In this document: piece by piece, positions 26,023 to 34,792 of the stretch
How the letters are laid out: each line of letters opens with the position of its first letter
Numbering within the stretch: the first letter of the stretch is position 1
Source of the DNA: CAZCVI01 sp964502145
GTDB taxonomy: Bacteria; Acidobacteriota; Aminicenantia; UBA2199
Direction: 5' to 3'
Length of the DNA stretch: 64,000 nucleotides
Assembly (NCBI GenBank): GCA_964502145.1
Contig: CAZCVI010000018.1
Span: 33,739 to 97,738 of the forward strand
The notes under the pieces: model-generated
Seen by the model: the letters and a program-made list of their open reading frames with translations, nothing else
The model's database searches: none
What the model was told of the DNA's origin: nothing
Made by a program: the position numbers and the translations under genes

Positions 26023-26604
26023 TTATGAATATTTAAACAACACGCTGCGGCCCCCTTTTTTGGTAGGGAAACCAGAGACTACGAAGCCCGCTTGTTTGGC
26101 CAGTGCGATCATGGCCGTGAATTTTTCCGCCGTGACATGCATTTTGGGTTCGACTACCAGGAATTGGCCGTCTTCTTTTAAGAAAGAGTGTACTTCAGCA
26201 AGAAAGGCCGCTGGGTTGGGGGTTTCGTGGACCATGTAAAAAGCAAGGATGAAATTTGCTTTTGATTTGGGTATTAGGCCCACTTTATCTGATTGGCAGC
26301 GGTGGAATTCCATTCTATCGGTAAGATGTTTGGCTGCTGCTTTTTTTCTCACGTGGGTTAGCATTTCTTCTTGTAAATCGGCTGCGATTACTTTTCCTTT
26401 TTCTCCGACCATGGTGGCCATGGCAATTGAAAAAAAACCGGGGCCGCAACCCAGATCAATTACTGTATCTCCTTCATGGAGATATTCGCCCACGATTTTT
26501 TTGGGGTTTTGGAAGAGTTTTCGCACCCAATTATCCAGAATAAAAGCCATTTTGTGTGAACATATTTCGGCTTGGCAAGAATCGTTTACTGTTGTGTCTT
26601 TCAT
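26023..26604 (-). CDS. Class I SAM-dependent methyltransferase
   Basis: 193 residues from the ATG at 26602-26604, chosen because AGGAGAATAATA precedes it; the longer frame to 26682 adds a hydrophobic stretch without RBS. Motif I is VIDLGCGPGFFSIAMA, followed by KVIAADLQEEML (acidic end of strand 2) and ANFILAFYMVHE (motif IV region). This is the UbiE/Methyltransf_11-like group; substrate not predictable. It is convergent with the efflux operon. Confidence 0.85.
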   Translation of the reverse strand: MKDTTVNDSCQAEICSHKMAFILDNWVRKLFQNPKKIVGEYLHEGDTVIDLGCGPGFFSIAMATMVGEKGKVIAADLQEEMLTHVRKKAAAKHLTDRMEFHRCQSDKVGLIPKSKANFILAFYMVHETPNPAAFLAEVHSFLKEDGQFLVVEPKMHVTAEKFTAMIALAKQAGFVVSGFPTKKGGRSVLFKYS

Positions 26605-26614
26605 TATTATTCTC

Positions 26615-26842
26615 CTAATTGTAAAAAAGATATTGTACCACAAAATAGCCCAAATACATGAAAAAAAAATAATTCTTGGCAATATCTTTTGCCCCCTGTT
26701 TCACCCCTTGTTTCACCCATTTATTCTTACCTAACACCATTCCTTCTTTTCTTCCTTCTTTTCTTAAACGTTCTGCTAAGCTTTGCACAAGCTCACCTCC
26801 TGCTAATTTATTTTCGTTTAATACCTTTCTTAAATTATCCAT
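26615..26842 (-). CDS. Short ORF, possible C-terminal remnant of an Rpn/PD-(D/E)XK transposase-like protein
   Basis: 75 residues. The segment LAERLRKEGRKEGMVLGKNKWVKQG resembles the repetitive (x)EGxxEGxxxG tails of Rpn-family recombination nucleases, but the nuclease core is absent. A hydrophobic end (FFFMYLGYFVVQYLFY) is unusual for that family and may be out-of-frame readthrough. No clear RBS. Either a gene fragment or spurious. Confidence 0.35.
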   Translation of the reverse strand: MDNLRKVLNENKLAGGELVQSLAERLRKEGRKEGMVLGKNKWVKQGVKQGAKDIAKNYFFFMYLGYFVVQYLFYN

Positions 26843-27180
26843 GCTTATCTGCCGGATTTCTGTGATAGAATACGCGCACGTTTTCAGCGTCTTTAAAGGT
26901 CTTTACGAACATATTGTTGTGCGCTTTTTGTATCCGTTTCCTTTTTCTTTTTCATATTATGAATTATATTTCAAAAACCAGTATTTTTCAACGGCTGGGA
27001 TTAAATTTTATGATGACAGCTTCGGCGTGTTCACCGAAATAACTTGCAAAAGGAGAATGGCTTGGAAAAAATGTTCTGTGCTTGACAGGGGCATTGGATG
27101 ACATTATAATATGGGCAGAGGTTTTCTGGAACAATGGTTATTGAGAAGAATATTTCGGCATCCCTGTTGGAGGTTTTACC
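26843..27180. other. Intergenic region upstream of the NACHT gene
   Basis: No gene supported. The open plus-strand frame to 27101 lacks protein character. GGAGG sits at about 27168-27172, just before the NACHT start. Confidence 0.5.
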
Positions 27181-29646
27181 ATGGCGATGGAATTAAAAGA
27201 GATACTACCGATTGCGCTGGGTGTGGTGGGGATTGGGGTGGCTATCTGGCAATCTTTTAAGAGTCAGAAATCGGAAAAGAAGAACCTGGAACTGCAACAC
27301 AAGATTCTTGAATACCAGCAATTAAAGGATAAACAAGAAGAACATAAACCTGTTCTTGAGAAATTGGCAGAAAAACTGCAAGCCAAAAGTGATGAAGATA
27401 AATACTGTGAACATATCCGTGTCAAGTTCCAGTACCTGGATTTTACTGGGCTGAATGCTATCTTGCAAAAACCGTTGTTATTGGAAGAAATCTATGTCCG
27501 CTTGCGGGCTAAAAAATCCCTGGGCCGGGAACACTATCACTCCATTGCAGACTTCAGTGAACTGGATGAAAAAGAAAAAGCAGAGAAAGGCGATTTGGAT
27601 TTTGTGACTCTGTTTACTACTCTGCACAAGGAAAGTCTAACGAAACCCGCACCGTTAAAAACGATTATCCTGGGTCATCCGGGCAGCGGGAAAACAACCT
27701 TGATGAAATGGATTGCCCTGCAATGCGCGTGTGCCAATCCGCCCAGTTTTTGGGCAGACTTTACGCCGGTGTTTATTCCTTTAAAAAACTTGGGTCGTGA
27801 TCCGGTTAATACCTTTAAACATAAGAATCTTCTTGACTTGACGATGGCACAGTTGTGCCACGAAAATGGTTCTCCTACTTTTATTAAAGAACGCTTTGAC
27901 AACAATCAATTGCTTTTTTTACTGGATGGCCTGGATGAAGTGGCGGATGAAGATATTCGCAGGGATGTGATCGAGTGGATTCAAAACCAGGACTTCCATA
28001 AAAACTGGCTGTTGGTAACTTCGCGTTTCTCCGGGTTGCAGGAATCCAAGGGCTTAAAATTCAACCAAACCTTCTCTGTTTTTGAAATTCAGGATTTTGA
28101 TATGGACGACATAAAACGCTTCTTGGCAAATTGGTACAAAAACATTGAAATTGCAGTGGCAGGTAGCGAGGGAAAACAGGAAGTGGATGCTGCGGAGCAA
28201 AAAGGGAAAACCCAATATGACGATTTGATCCAAACCATTCAAGATGAAAAGCATAAAAACTTGCGCAAACTGGCGGTTAATCCCTTGCTGTTGACGATCA
28301 TTGCCATTGTGCATCGCACCCGTGCCGTACTCCCGAAAGAACGTCACGAATTGTACAAAGAGTGTTTAAAGGTTTTGATTGAACTGTGGAATGTGGCCAA
28401 TAAAAAGTTAAAGGCCTACTTCTCCTTTGAAAATAGTATGGACCATTTGGCGACATTGGCTGTCACGATGATGAAAGAGAATCGGCGGGAACTGTTATTA
28501 AAGGAGATTCAAACCCTGTTGCCCGCAAAAATCGAAGAACAATCTCTGGATTTCTTTTTACATGAGATGGTCTTAAAAGCGGGACTGCTTTACTGTTCTG
28601 AAGGGAAGTACGGTTTTTTGCATTTGACCTTTCAGGAGTATTTGGCCGCGTGGTTTTATGCCAAGAGCGGTAATCAGAATGAAATTCTGGACTATAGAGA
28701 CAAAGATTACTGGACGGAAACTTTTAAACTGTTTGTTAACATTGGCAATTCCCAACTTTTTTTTGATGAGATTATTGATTATCTTGAACCCAAAGGGTAT
28801 TGGCAACAGATGCAGTTATGGGAAAATTGTTTGTCAGGTATTGTTCGTGATACAGTTCAAAAAGAGATCGAGCTTAAATTTGCTCACAAGGTATTGGCTA
28901 TTTTGCCCCTGATTGAGTATACAGAAGAGAATGAACCGTTGATTGTACAATTATATGCCCATTATCCGCTGTACATGTATGCCACGGATTTTGTCACGCA
29001 AGGGTGGTTATTGTTTAATGAGGCCAAACATCCTTTTATACAATCCGTGGGCAGTTCTATTTTGAATAGAGCAGGTACAGAGGTTCAGGTTGCTTTAAGG
29101 GCAGAAATAAAGAAACGAATCGCGGCATTTGAAACGTTACCCAACGCTAGCCCGGAACAAATGCTGGATTTTCTCTATCAGAATAACAACAGTTTTGTGT
29201 TATTGATAGTGGCTAGAAAAAATTTAACGGATTTTAATTTTGCGTTAACAAAATTTAAATCCGTTAAATTTTTTCTAGTATATTTAGACCTCCTAGACCT
29301 CCTAGACCTCCGAGACCTCCTAGACCTCCTAGACCTCCGATACCTCCGATACCTCCTAGACCTCCTATACCTCCGAGACCTCCTATACCTCCGAGACCTC
29401 CTATACCTCCGAGACCTCCGAGACCTCCGAGACCTCCGATACCTCCGAGACCTCCGATACCTCATAAAAACTTTTCTAGAAAAATATGAAACCATATTAA
29501 AAGATAACAAACCAAAGATTGATGCTTCGGCGGACAACTCCATTGAAAAGTTGCAGTCCTTATCCGATAAGGAATTATTAAACCATTTCCCCGACACCAC
29601 CAGGGAAGAGATCACCCGCTTTAGAAAACAGGGAAAAGAAAGTTAA
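27181..29646 (+). CDS. NACHT-domain NTPase with tandem-repeat C-terminus
   Basis: 821 residues. One N-terminal TM (~8-24) and a coiled coil (~30-70). NACHT domain: Walker A LGHPGSGKTTLMK (164-176), Walker B LLFLLDGLDEVADE (244-257), and VTSRFSGLQ as sensor 1. The NACHT winged helix and HLTFQEYLAAWFYAK motif lie at ~475-490. A helical region follows, then (678-699) a segment encoded by a 66-bp palindrome. Residues ~703-762 are a run of DLL/DLR/YLL/YLR triplets encoded by twenty 9-bp units, and the protein ends in a charged tail. Bacterial NACHT/STAND proteins often act as phage sensors (Avs, bNACHT); the C-terminus is normally the sensor. No separate effector gene is adjacent; the N-terminal TM could be the effector. 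Confidence 0.9.
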   Translation: MAMELKEILPIALGVVGIGVAIWQSFKSQKSEKKNLELQHKILEYQQLKDKQEEHKPVLEKLAEKLQAKSDEDKYCEHIRVKFQYLDFTGLNAILQKPLLLEEIYVRLRAKKSLGREHYHSIADFSELDEKEKAEKGDLDFVTLFTTLHKESLTKPAPLKTIILGHPGSGKTTLMKWIALQCACANPPSFWADFTPVFIPLKNLGRDPVNTFKHKNLLDLTMAQLCHENGSPTFIKERFDNNQLLFLLDGLDEVADEDIRRDVIEWIQNQDFHKNWLLVTSRFSGLQESKGLKFNQTFSVFEIQDFDMDDIKRFLANWYKNIEIAVAGSEGKQEVDAAEQKGKTQYDDLIQTIQDEKHKNLRKLAVNPLLLTIIAIVHRTRAVLPKERHELYKECLKVLIELWNVANKKLKAYFSFENSMDHLATLAVTMMKENRRELLLKEIQTLLPAKIEEQSLDFFLHEMVLKAGLLYCSEGKYGFLHLTFQEYLAAWFYAKSGNQNEILDYRDKDYWTETFKLFVNIGNSQLFFDEIIDYLEPKGYWQQMQLWENCLSGIVRDTVQKEIELKFAHKVLAILPLIEYTEENEPLIVQLYAHYPLYMYATDFVTQGWLLFNEAKHPFIQSVGSSILNRAGTEVQVALRAEIKKRIAAFETLPNASPEQMLDFLYQNNNSFVLLIVARKNLTDFNFALTKFKSVKFFLVYLDLLDLLDLRDLLDLLDLRYLRYLLDLLYLRDLLYLRDLLYLRDLRDLRDLRYLRDLRYLIKTFLEKYETILKDNKPKIDASADNSIEKLQSLSDKELLNHFPDTTREEITRFRKQGKES
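29213..29278. repeat. 66-bp palindrome inside the NACHT gene
   Basis: Left arm 29213-29242 begins CTAGAAAAAATTTAACGG; loop CGTTAA; right arm 29249-29278 ends CCGTTAAATTTTTTCTAG. The arms match at 29 of 30 positions. It is in frame with the gene and adjoins the 9-bp tandem array. Confidence 0.9.
29287..29466 (+). repeat. Twenty 9-bp tandem units, [G/T]ACCTCC[T/G]A
   Basis: Exactly 20 in-frame units over 180 bp. Nineteen units follow KACCTCCKA with only two variable positions, each G or T; the last ends ATA. They encode (D/Y)-L-(L/R). The mRNA form ACCUCC(U) equals the anti-Shine-Dalgarno sequence at the 3' end of 16S rRNA, and the opposite strand is a run of GGAGGT. Confidence 0.95.
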
Positions 29647-29653
29647 ATAGGGG

Positions 29654-29773
29654 TTCGTGAAAAAACATGGACGATGTGGACGCTGTGGAGCAAAAATAAA
29701 AGCATTTTTTTGTCCATATCGTCCACTAAGTCCATATCGTCCACAACGATTTCAGAAACGTGGCCGTGAATCC
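29654..29773. repeat. Palindromic intergenic element E (GTGGACGAT type)
   Basis: ATGGACGATGTGGACGCTGT at the left is answered by TCCATATCGTCCAC twice at the right, around an A/T-rich loop. The right end TGGCCGTGAATCC resembles the terminal GGCGGTGAATTC/GGCGGTGGATTT words of the other elements; the left terminal word is missing. Confidence 0.6.
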
Positions 29774-29790
29774 AGAACATTATCCCCTGA

Positions 29791-29819
29791 TTTTCAAGCA
29801 GGAATTTTTATGTTATAAT
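29791..29819 (+). promoter_or_regulatory. Promoter for the glycosyltransferase gene, probably leaderless
   Basis: -35 TTTTCA (29791-29796), 17-bp spacer, -10 TATAAT (29814-29819). The ATG is at 29825, only 6 bases downstream, so transcription would begin at or very near the start codon. Confidence 0.6.
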
Positions 29820-29824
29820 AACAT

Positions 29825-31057
29825 ATGCAAAAAAAAAAGATTGGGATTATCGTGCAACGCTACGGCCTGGAAATAAACGGCGGCGCCGAATACCACGCCC
29901 GCTTGATCGCGGAAAAAATGTCCCGCTACTTTGACGTGGAAGTCTTTACTTCCACAGCCCGCGATTATATCACCTGGGAACATGCCTACCCTGAAGGTTT
30001 AGAAATTATAACCAATATCCCTGTTTATCGCTTCCCTGTAGTACACGCCAGGAACCCGGAACGCTTCGGCAACTTGCAAAAACTCATCTTCAACGAGGAA
30101 CACACCCTAAACGATGAATTACTCTGGCAAGAAGAACAAGGCCCACTGGTTCCTACACTGCTGGCTGAACTGGAACGACGGGAAGCGGAATTCGCCTATT
30201 TCTTTTTTTTCTCTTACCGCTATTACCACTCCTATTATGGCGTCAAACGGTTCAAGGAAAAAGCGGTGCTGGTACCCACTGCTGAACACGATGAAGTGAT
30301 CTATCTGCGCCTCTTCAAAGATTTTTTTAACCTGCCAGGCGCCATCGTGTACAACTCTCATGAAGAAAAAGAACTGATTAACAACGTTTCGGGCAATGAA
30401 CACGTATTGGGCGATATCGTGGGCGTGGGTTCGGAAATCCCCACGCACTTTTCGCCGCAATCCTTTCGCGCTAAATTCAATCTTGCTGAACCCTATTTTA
30501 TTTATATCGGACGCTTGGACCAAAACAAAGGAGTACCGGAATTACTGGCATTTTATACGCGCTTGCTCAACGAAGTGCAGATTGATCTGACGCTTGTTTT
30601 GATAGGGAAATCGGTAATTGATATCCCGGAACACCCGCGCATTCGCTACCTGGGGTTCATGCTAGATGAAGATAAATTCGATGCTCTCAGCGGTGCCGAG
30701 TTTCTTGTTATTCCTTCGCAATTCGAATCACTTTCCATGGTGGCACTGGAAGCATGGGCCATAGGGAAACCTGTCCTGGCCAACGGCAGAACGGAAGTGC
30801 TACAAGGCCAATGCAAACGCAGCAACGCTGGACTGTGGTATAATAATTACGATGAATTCAAAGCAGTTCTGTTACTGCTCCACCAAAACCCCACGCTTAA
30901 AAAAACCATGGGCCAAAACGGGACTACCTTTTTTCATTCCCATTATGCTTGGCCGGTCATTGAAAATAAATACCTTAAGCTGATTGAAGCATTAGATAAT
31001 AAACACCATAATAAAATAACAAACACCGGTTTTAATACCGGCAAAGGAGAGCAATGA
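29825..31057 (+). CDS. GT-B family glycosyltransferase (GT4-like)
   Basis: 410 residues. The N-terminal domain starts KKKIGIIVQRYGLEINGGAE, a typical GT4 acceptor-side loop. The C-terminal donor domain has YIGRLDQNKGVPELL and the sugar-nucleotide motif VIPSQFESLSMVALEAWAIGKPVLA. It probably transfers a sugar during surface-glycan or cell-wall polymer synthesis. Its stop overlaps the start of the PEP mutase fusion (ATGA), so the two are translationally coupled, hinting that the phosphonate ends up on a glycan. Confidence 0.88.
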   Translation: MQKKKIGIIVQRYGLEINGGAEYHARLIAEKMSRYFDVEVFTSTARDYITWEHAYPEGLEIITNIPVYRFPVVHARNPERFGNLQKLIFNEEHTLNDELLWQEEQGPLVPTLLAELERREAEFAYFFFFSYRYYHSYYGVKRFKEKAVLVPTAEHDEVIYLRLFKDFFNLPGAIVYNSHEEKELINNVSGNEHVLGDIVGVGSEIPTHFSPQSFRAKFNLAEPYFIYIGRLDQNKGVPELLAFYTRLLNEVQIDLTLVLIGKSVIDIPEHPRIRYLGFMLDEDKFDALSGAEFLVIPSQFESLSMVALEAWAIGKPVLANGRTEVLQGQCKRSNAGLWYNNYDEFKAVLLLLHQNPTLKKTMGQNGTTFFHSHYAWPVIENKYLKLIEALDNKHHNKITNTGFNTGKGEQ

Positions 31058-32352
31058 AACAAGTATATGTAGCCATGAGTGCGGATTTAATTCATCCGGG
31101 ACATTTGAATATTATCAACGAGGCGCGAAAATATGGTGAGGTCACTATTGGTTTGCTCACTGATAAAGCAATTGCTGGTTATAAACGCCTCCCCTTTTTA
31201 GATTTCGAACAACGGAAAATTATCGTGGAAAATATCAGGGGCGTTTCCAGGGTGGTGGAGCAGGAGACACTGGATTATGTGCCGAATTTAATCAAATTAC
31301 GACCGGATTACGTGGTTCATGGTGATGATTGGCGTACTGGTGTTCAACAAGAGACCCGGCAACGGGTTGTGGACGCGCTGAACCAATGGGGCGGCGAGTT
31401 AATTGAACCGCAATACACACCGGGTATTTCTTCGACTAAATTAAATATTGGTTTGAAAGAGATCGGCACCACCCCGGGTATTCGTTTGGCCCGTTTACGG
31501 CGTTTACTGGCTTCTAAAGAGATTGTTCGCGTCATGGAAGCCCACAATGGCTTGACTGGCCTGATCGTTGAAAACACGCAGGTCAACAAAGACGGAAAAA
31601 TGGCTGAATTCGATGCGATGTGGCTCAGCAGTCTCACGGATTCGACGGCCAAAGCGAAACCTGATATCGGTTGCGTGGATTTAACGTCGCGCATGAACAC
31701 GCTTACTGATATTCTGGAAACGACAACGAAACCCATCATCTTTGACGGCGATAATGGGGGTTTACCAGAACATTTCGCCTTTATGGTGCGCACTCTGGAA
31801 CGAATGGGGGTGTCCGCGGTTATTATCGAGGATAAAGTGGGGCTGAAGAAAAATTCTCTGCTGGGCACGGATGTGGAACAACAACAGGATAGCATCGAGG
31901 AGTTCTGCTTAAAAATAATTAAAGGCAAACAATCCCAAATCACGACTGATTTTATGGTCATCGCCCGCATTGAGAGTTTAATTTTAAAAATAGGCATGGA
32001 CGATGCCCTGAAACGAGCTAAAGCGTATATTGAAGCAGGAGCGGATGGTATTATGATCCACAGTAAAGAAAAATCCCCGGCTGAAATAATGGAATTCTGC
32101 GCCAAATACGCTACGTTTGAACAAAAAGTTCCCCTGGTTGTGGTGCCCAGTACTTATAGCATCATCACGGAAGAAGAACTCAGCCAAGCTGGGGTTCGTA
32201 TTGTCATTTATGCGAATCATTTGCTCCGTAGCGCTTATCCGGCCATGGTAAAAACGGCTGAAACTATCCTGATGAATCACCGCAGCTACGAATGCGAACC
32301 GATATGCATGTCTATTAAAGATATCGTTGCCTTGATTCCAGGCAATATTTAA
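31054..32352 (+). CDS. pepM: Cytidylyltransferase - phosphoenolpyruvate mutase fusion
   Basis: 432 residues. Residues 1-~135: nucleotidyltransferase fold with HPGH (14-17) and the ISSTK end motif (126-129 region), as in CTP:phosphocholine/phosphonate cytidylyltransferases. Residues ~148-432: PEP mutase of the isocitrate-lyase superfamily with FDGDNGG (230-236), IIEDKVGLKKNSLLG (257-271, the mutase gate sequence) and VIARIESL. PepM converts PEP to phosphonopyruvate, the entry to almost all C-P bond natural products. The fused transferase likely makes a CMP-phosphonate for transfer to a glycan or lipid. No phosphonopyruvate decarboxylase or aminoethylphosphonate transaminase is found next to it. 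Confidence 0.9.
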   Translation: MKQVYVAMSADLIHPGHLNIINEARKYGEVTIGLLTDKAIAGYKRLPFLDFEQRKIIVENIRGVSRVVEQETLDYVPNLIKLRPDYVVHGDDWRTGVQQETRQRVVDALNQWGGELIEPQYTPGISSTKLNIGLKEIGTTPGIRLARLRRLLASKEIVRVMEAHNGLTGLIVENTQVNKDGKMAEFDAMWLSSLTDSTAKAKPDIGCVDLTSRMNTLTDILETTTKPIIFDGDNGGLPEHFAFMVRTLERMGVSAVIIEDKVGLKKNSLLGTDVEQQQDSIEEFCLKIIKGKQSQITTDFMVIARIESLILKIGMDDALKRAKAYIEAGADGIMIHSKEKSPAEIMEFCAKYATFEQKVPLVVVPSTYSIITEEELSQAGVRIVIYANHLLRSAYPAMVKTAETILMNHRSYECEPICMSIKDIVALIPGNI

Positions 32353-32384
32353 ACATTTGTTTTAAAAATAACTTGGAGGTAAGT

Positions 32385-34556
32385 ATGACACATGTTATCA
32401 CTGTGAGACAGAAAATAAAAAATTTCCGTAGCGGACAAGTTTTGCTTTTAGCCCTGGTTCTGTTGATTGGTTTATCCAGTGTAACCTTCGCTCAAAAACG
32501 GGCCTTTACGCTGGATGATATTTATCGGATAAAAGGAATTTCCGGGATGTCTATTGCACCCGATGGCCAACGTTTGTTGTTTACTGTGACCCAATCGGAC
32601 TATAAAAAAGGCAAAAGCAACAGTGATTTATATCTGCTTGATTTAAAAAATGGCGGCGCACCGAAACAACTGACCCATGATTTGGCCGGAGATTTTTCTC
32701 CCGCGTGGTCCTTGGATGGTCGCGTGATCTATTTTATTTCCACTCGCCAAGATGGCGCGCAATTGTGGCAAATGGACGCAACTGGTGGCGAACCTTTTCA
32801 GGTTTCACATTTTTATACGGGTGTGTCCGCTCCTAAACTAGCCAAAAGTTCCCGTGGCGATTGTTTTTATTTTACTGCTACTGTATTTTCCGAGTGTATG
32901 GCTGACAATGACTGCAATGAACGTTACCAGAAGAAATTGGATGATGGCCCCGTTCAAGCACACGTGGCGGATTCATTATTATTCCGCCACTGGAACGCGT
33001 GGCGCGACTGGTCCTATACGCACCTCTTCGCCCTGGATAAGAAAACGGGAAAAGTGACGGCTATCAGCCAGGGAAAACAGGATTATCCCTCCTTCTCGCT
33101 GGGTGGTGGTGATGGGTATGATATCTCTCCGGATGGTTTGACCCTTTGTATTGTGGCCAATAACGAAAAGAAGCAGGAGAGTTCCACTAACAGCGACCTC
33201 TTCCTGGTGGACTTGAAAGGTGACGAATTTAAGCCCCGTATTATTACGGCGGACAACAAAGCTTACGACGGTGTCCCGAGATTCTCCCCAGATGGACGTT
33301 ATATTGCTTATACGGCCCAGAAAATCGCAAACTATGAATCGGATAAAAAACGGCTCTGTCTCTATGATATGAAAAGCGCTAAAACAATGAGCTTGACGGA
33401 AAGTCTGGATAACTGGGTAGAAGAATATTCATGGTCCCCGGATTCCCGCTATCTTTATTTCACTCTCCAGGAAAAAGGGTATTTACCGTTGTACCGGGTG
33501 AATGTGAGCAATGGGAAAATCGAGAAAGTTCTGGCAGGTCATAGTATTTTGGCTTTCCAATTGACCCCAGATGGCAAGGATGTTATTTTTACTCGTTCTG
33601 CTGTGGGTCAGCCCGTGGAAATATGGCGTTATCGAATGGGCAATCCCGGTCAAAAGGCTGGGGTTGAACAACTCACCCGGTTAACCTCGTTTAACCAGGC
33701 CTTGGCCGATGAAGTTGACATCCGCCCAGCGGAATCTTTCTGGGTGAAAGGTGCGGCTGGGGTAGATGTGCATCTTTTTATTGTCAAACCCCATGGTTTT
33801 GAGCCAACCAAGAAGTATCCATTGATCTTAAATATTCATGGTGGGCCACAGATGCAATGGTCTGACAGTTATAGAGCTGATTGGCAGGTATATCCCGGTG
33901 CTGGTTATATTGTTGCTTTTGCCAATCCCCATGGTTCGACCGGATATGGTCAAGAATATACCCGGGCGATTTCCAATGATTGGACTGGTCTTGTAATGGA
34001 AGATATTGACAAAGTCTCGGCTTATCTTGCCGCTTTGCCCTATGTTGATTCAGAACGTATGGGCGCGATGGGCTGGAGTTGGGGTGGTTATGCGATCATG
34101 TGGCTCGAAGGACACAATAAATACTTTAAAGCTCTCGCTTCGATGATGGGAATTTACGATACTCGTTGCATGTTTTCTGGGACCGAGGAGTTGTGGTTCT
34201 CCCGTTACGATCTGGGGGGCACACCCTGGGATAAAACAGAATCCTATCGCGACAAATCGCCCTCTTCTTATGTCAAAAATTTCAAAACCCCCTGTTTGAT
34301 TATCAGTGGTGAACGTGATTACCGCGTTCCTTATAATATGAGTATCGAATTCTTCACCGATCTGCAAGAAAGGGATGTTCCATCCCGGTTGATCCTGTTT
34401 AAAAATGACGGCCACTGGCCAGATAATACCAAGTCCATGCCCGTGTATTATAATGCCCACCTGGAATGGTTTAATACCTACTTGCAAGGCGACAAAGCCC
34501 CGTATGAAACGGAAAAAATGGTGCGGAACCTGGCTTATGATAAGGAAGATAAATAA
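32385..34556 (+). CDS. S9-family serine peptidase (prolyl oligopeptidase/acylaminoacyl type), secreted
   Basis: Start placed at ATG 32385, 6 bases after GGAGGT (32375-32380); the TTG at 32373 would overlap the RBS. 723 residues. N-terminal signal or anchor (LLLALVLLIGLSSVTFAQ), WD40/PD40-like beta-propeller with repeated SPDGRYIAY-type blades (~60-450), then the alpha/beta-hydrolase domain: nucleophile in GWSWGGYA, Asp in SGERDYRVPY, His in NDGHWPDN. It cleaves short peptides in the periplasm. It lies 32 bp after pepM on the same strand but is functionally unrelated on the face of it. Confidence 0.92.
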   Translation: MTHVITVRQKIKNFRSGQVLLLALVLLIGLSSVTFAQKRAFTLDDIYRIKGISGMSIAPDGQRLLFTVTQSDYKKGKSNSDLYLLDLKNGGAPKQLTHDLAGDFSPAWSLDGRVIYFISTRQDGAQLWQMDATGGEPFQVSHFYTGVSAPKLAKSSRGDCFYFTATVFSECMADNDCNERYQKKLDDGPVQAHVADSLLFRHWNAWRDWSYTHLFALDKKTGKVTAISQGKQDYPSFSLGGGDGYDISPDGLTLCIVANNEKKQESSTNSDLFLVDLKGDEFKPRIITADNKAYDGVPRFSPDGRYIAYTAQKIANYESDKKRLCLYDMKSAKTMSLTESLDNWVEEYSWSPDSRYLYFTLQEKGYLPLYRVNVSNGKIEKVLAGHSILAFQLTPDGKDVIFTRSAVGQPVEIWRYRMGNPGQKAGVEQLTRLTSFNQALADEVDIRPAESFWVKGAAGVDVHLFIVKPHGFEPTKKYPLILNIHGGPQMQWSDSYRADWQVYPGAGYIVAFANPHGSTGYGQEYTRAISNDWTGLVMEDIDKVSAYLAALPYVDSERMGAMGWSWGGYAIMWLEGHNKYFKALASMMGIYDTRCMFSGTEELWFSRYDLGGTPWDKTESYRDKSPSSYVKNFKTPCLIISGERDYRVPYNMSIEFFTDLQERDVPSRLILFKNDGHWPDNTKSMPVYYNAHLEWFNTYLQGDKAPYETEKMVRNLAYDKEDK

Positions 34557-34580
34557 TCGTTGCCACTATTCAGCCCATCC

Positions 34581-34736
34581 TGAATTCACCGCCAGTGCTG
34601 CGCCAGTTTCGTAAAAGAATGTGGGAAGTATGGGATTATTACTGTTTATCCCATACTTCTCATAATTCCCATAATTCCCATACTTCCCATTCTTCCCATG
34701 AATCCCATTCTTCCCATTAATCCAGCGGTAAATTCA
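34581..34736. repeat. Palindromic intergenic element A (GGGAATTAT type)
   Basis: Ends TGAATTCACCGCC (34581-34593) and CGGTAAATTCA (34726-34736) are inverted. Inside, GTGGGAAGTATGGGA is answered by CCCATACTTCTCATAA and a series of (CCCATACTT/CCCATTCTT) 9-nt units. It shares the TTTCGTAAAAG stretch with element D. Confidence 0.75.
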
Positions 34737-34762
34737 TGGCCCCATCTTTTTCTTTTTTCATT

Positions 34763-34790
34763 TTGTACAGACCATTTTTTATGATATAAT
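34763..34790 (+). promoter_or_regulatory. Promoter of the sulfatase-superfamily gene, probably leaderless
   Basis: -35 TTGTAC (34763-34768), 16-bp spacer, -10 TATAAT (34785-34790). Tandem ATGs at 34793 and 34796 lie at the expected transcription start; no Shine-Dalgarno sequence is present. Confidence 0.6.
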
Positions 34791-34792
34791 TG

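Noticed and set aside
26605..26682. 26-residue N-terminal extension of the methyltransferase
   Set aside because: Hydrophobic and without RBS; AGGAGA directly precedes the ATG at 26604.
29178..29615. 145-codon minus-strand ORF reading RYRRSRRSRR
   Set aside because: Antisense shadow of the 9-bp array and palindrome in the NACHT gene; open only because of the 9-bp period.
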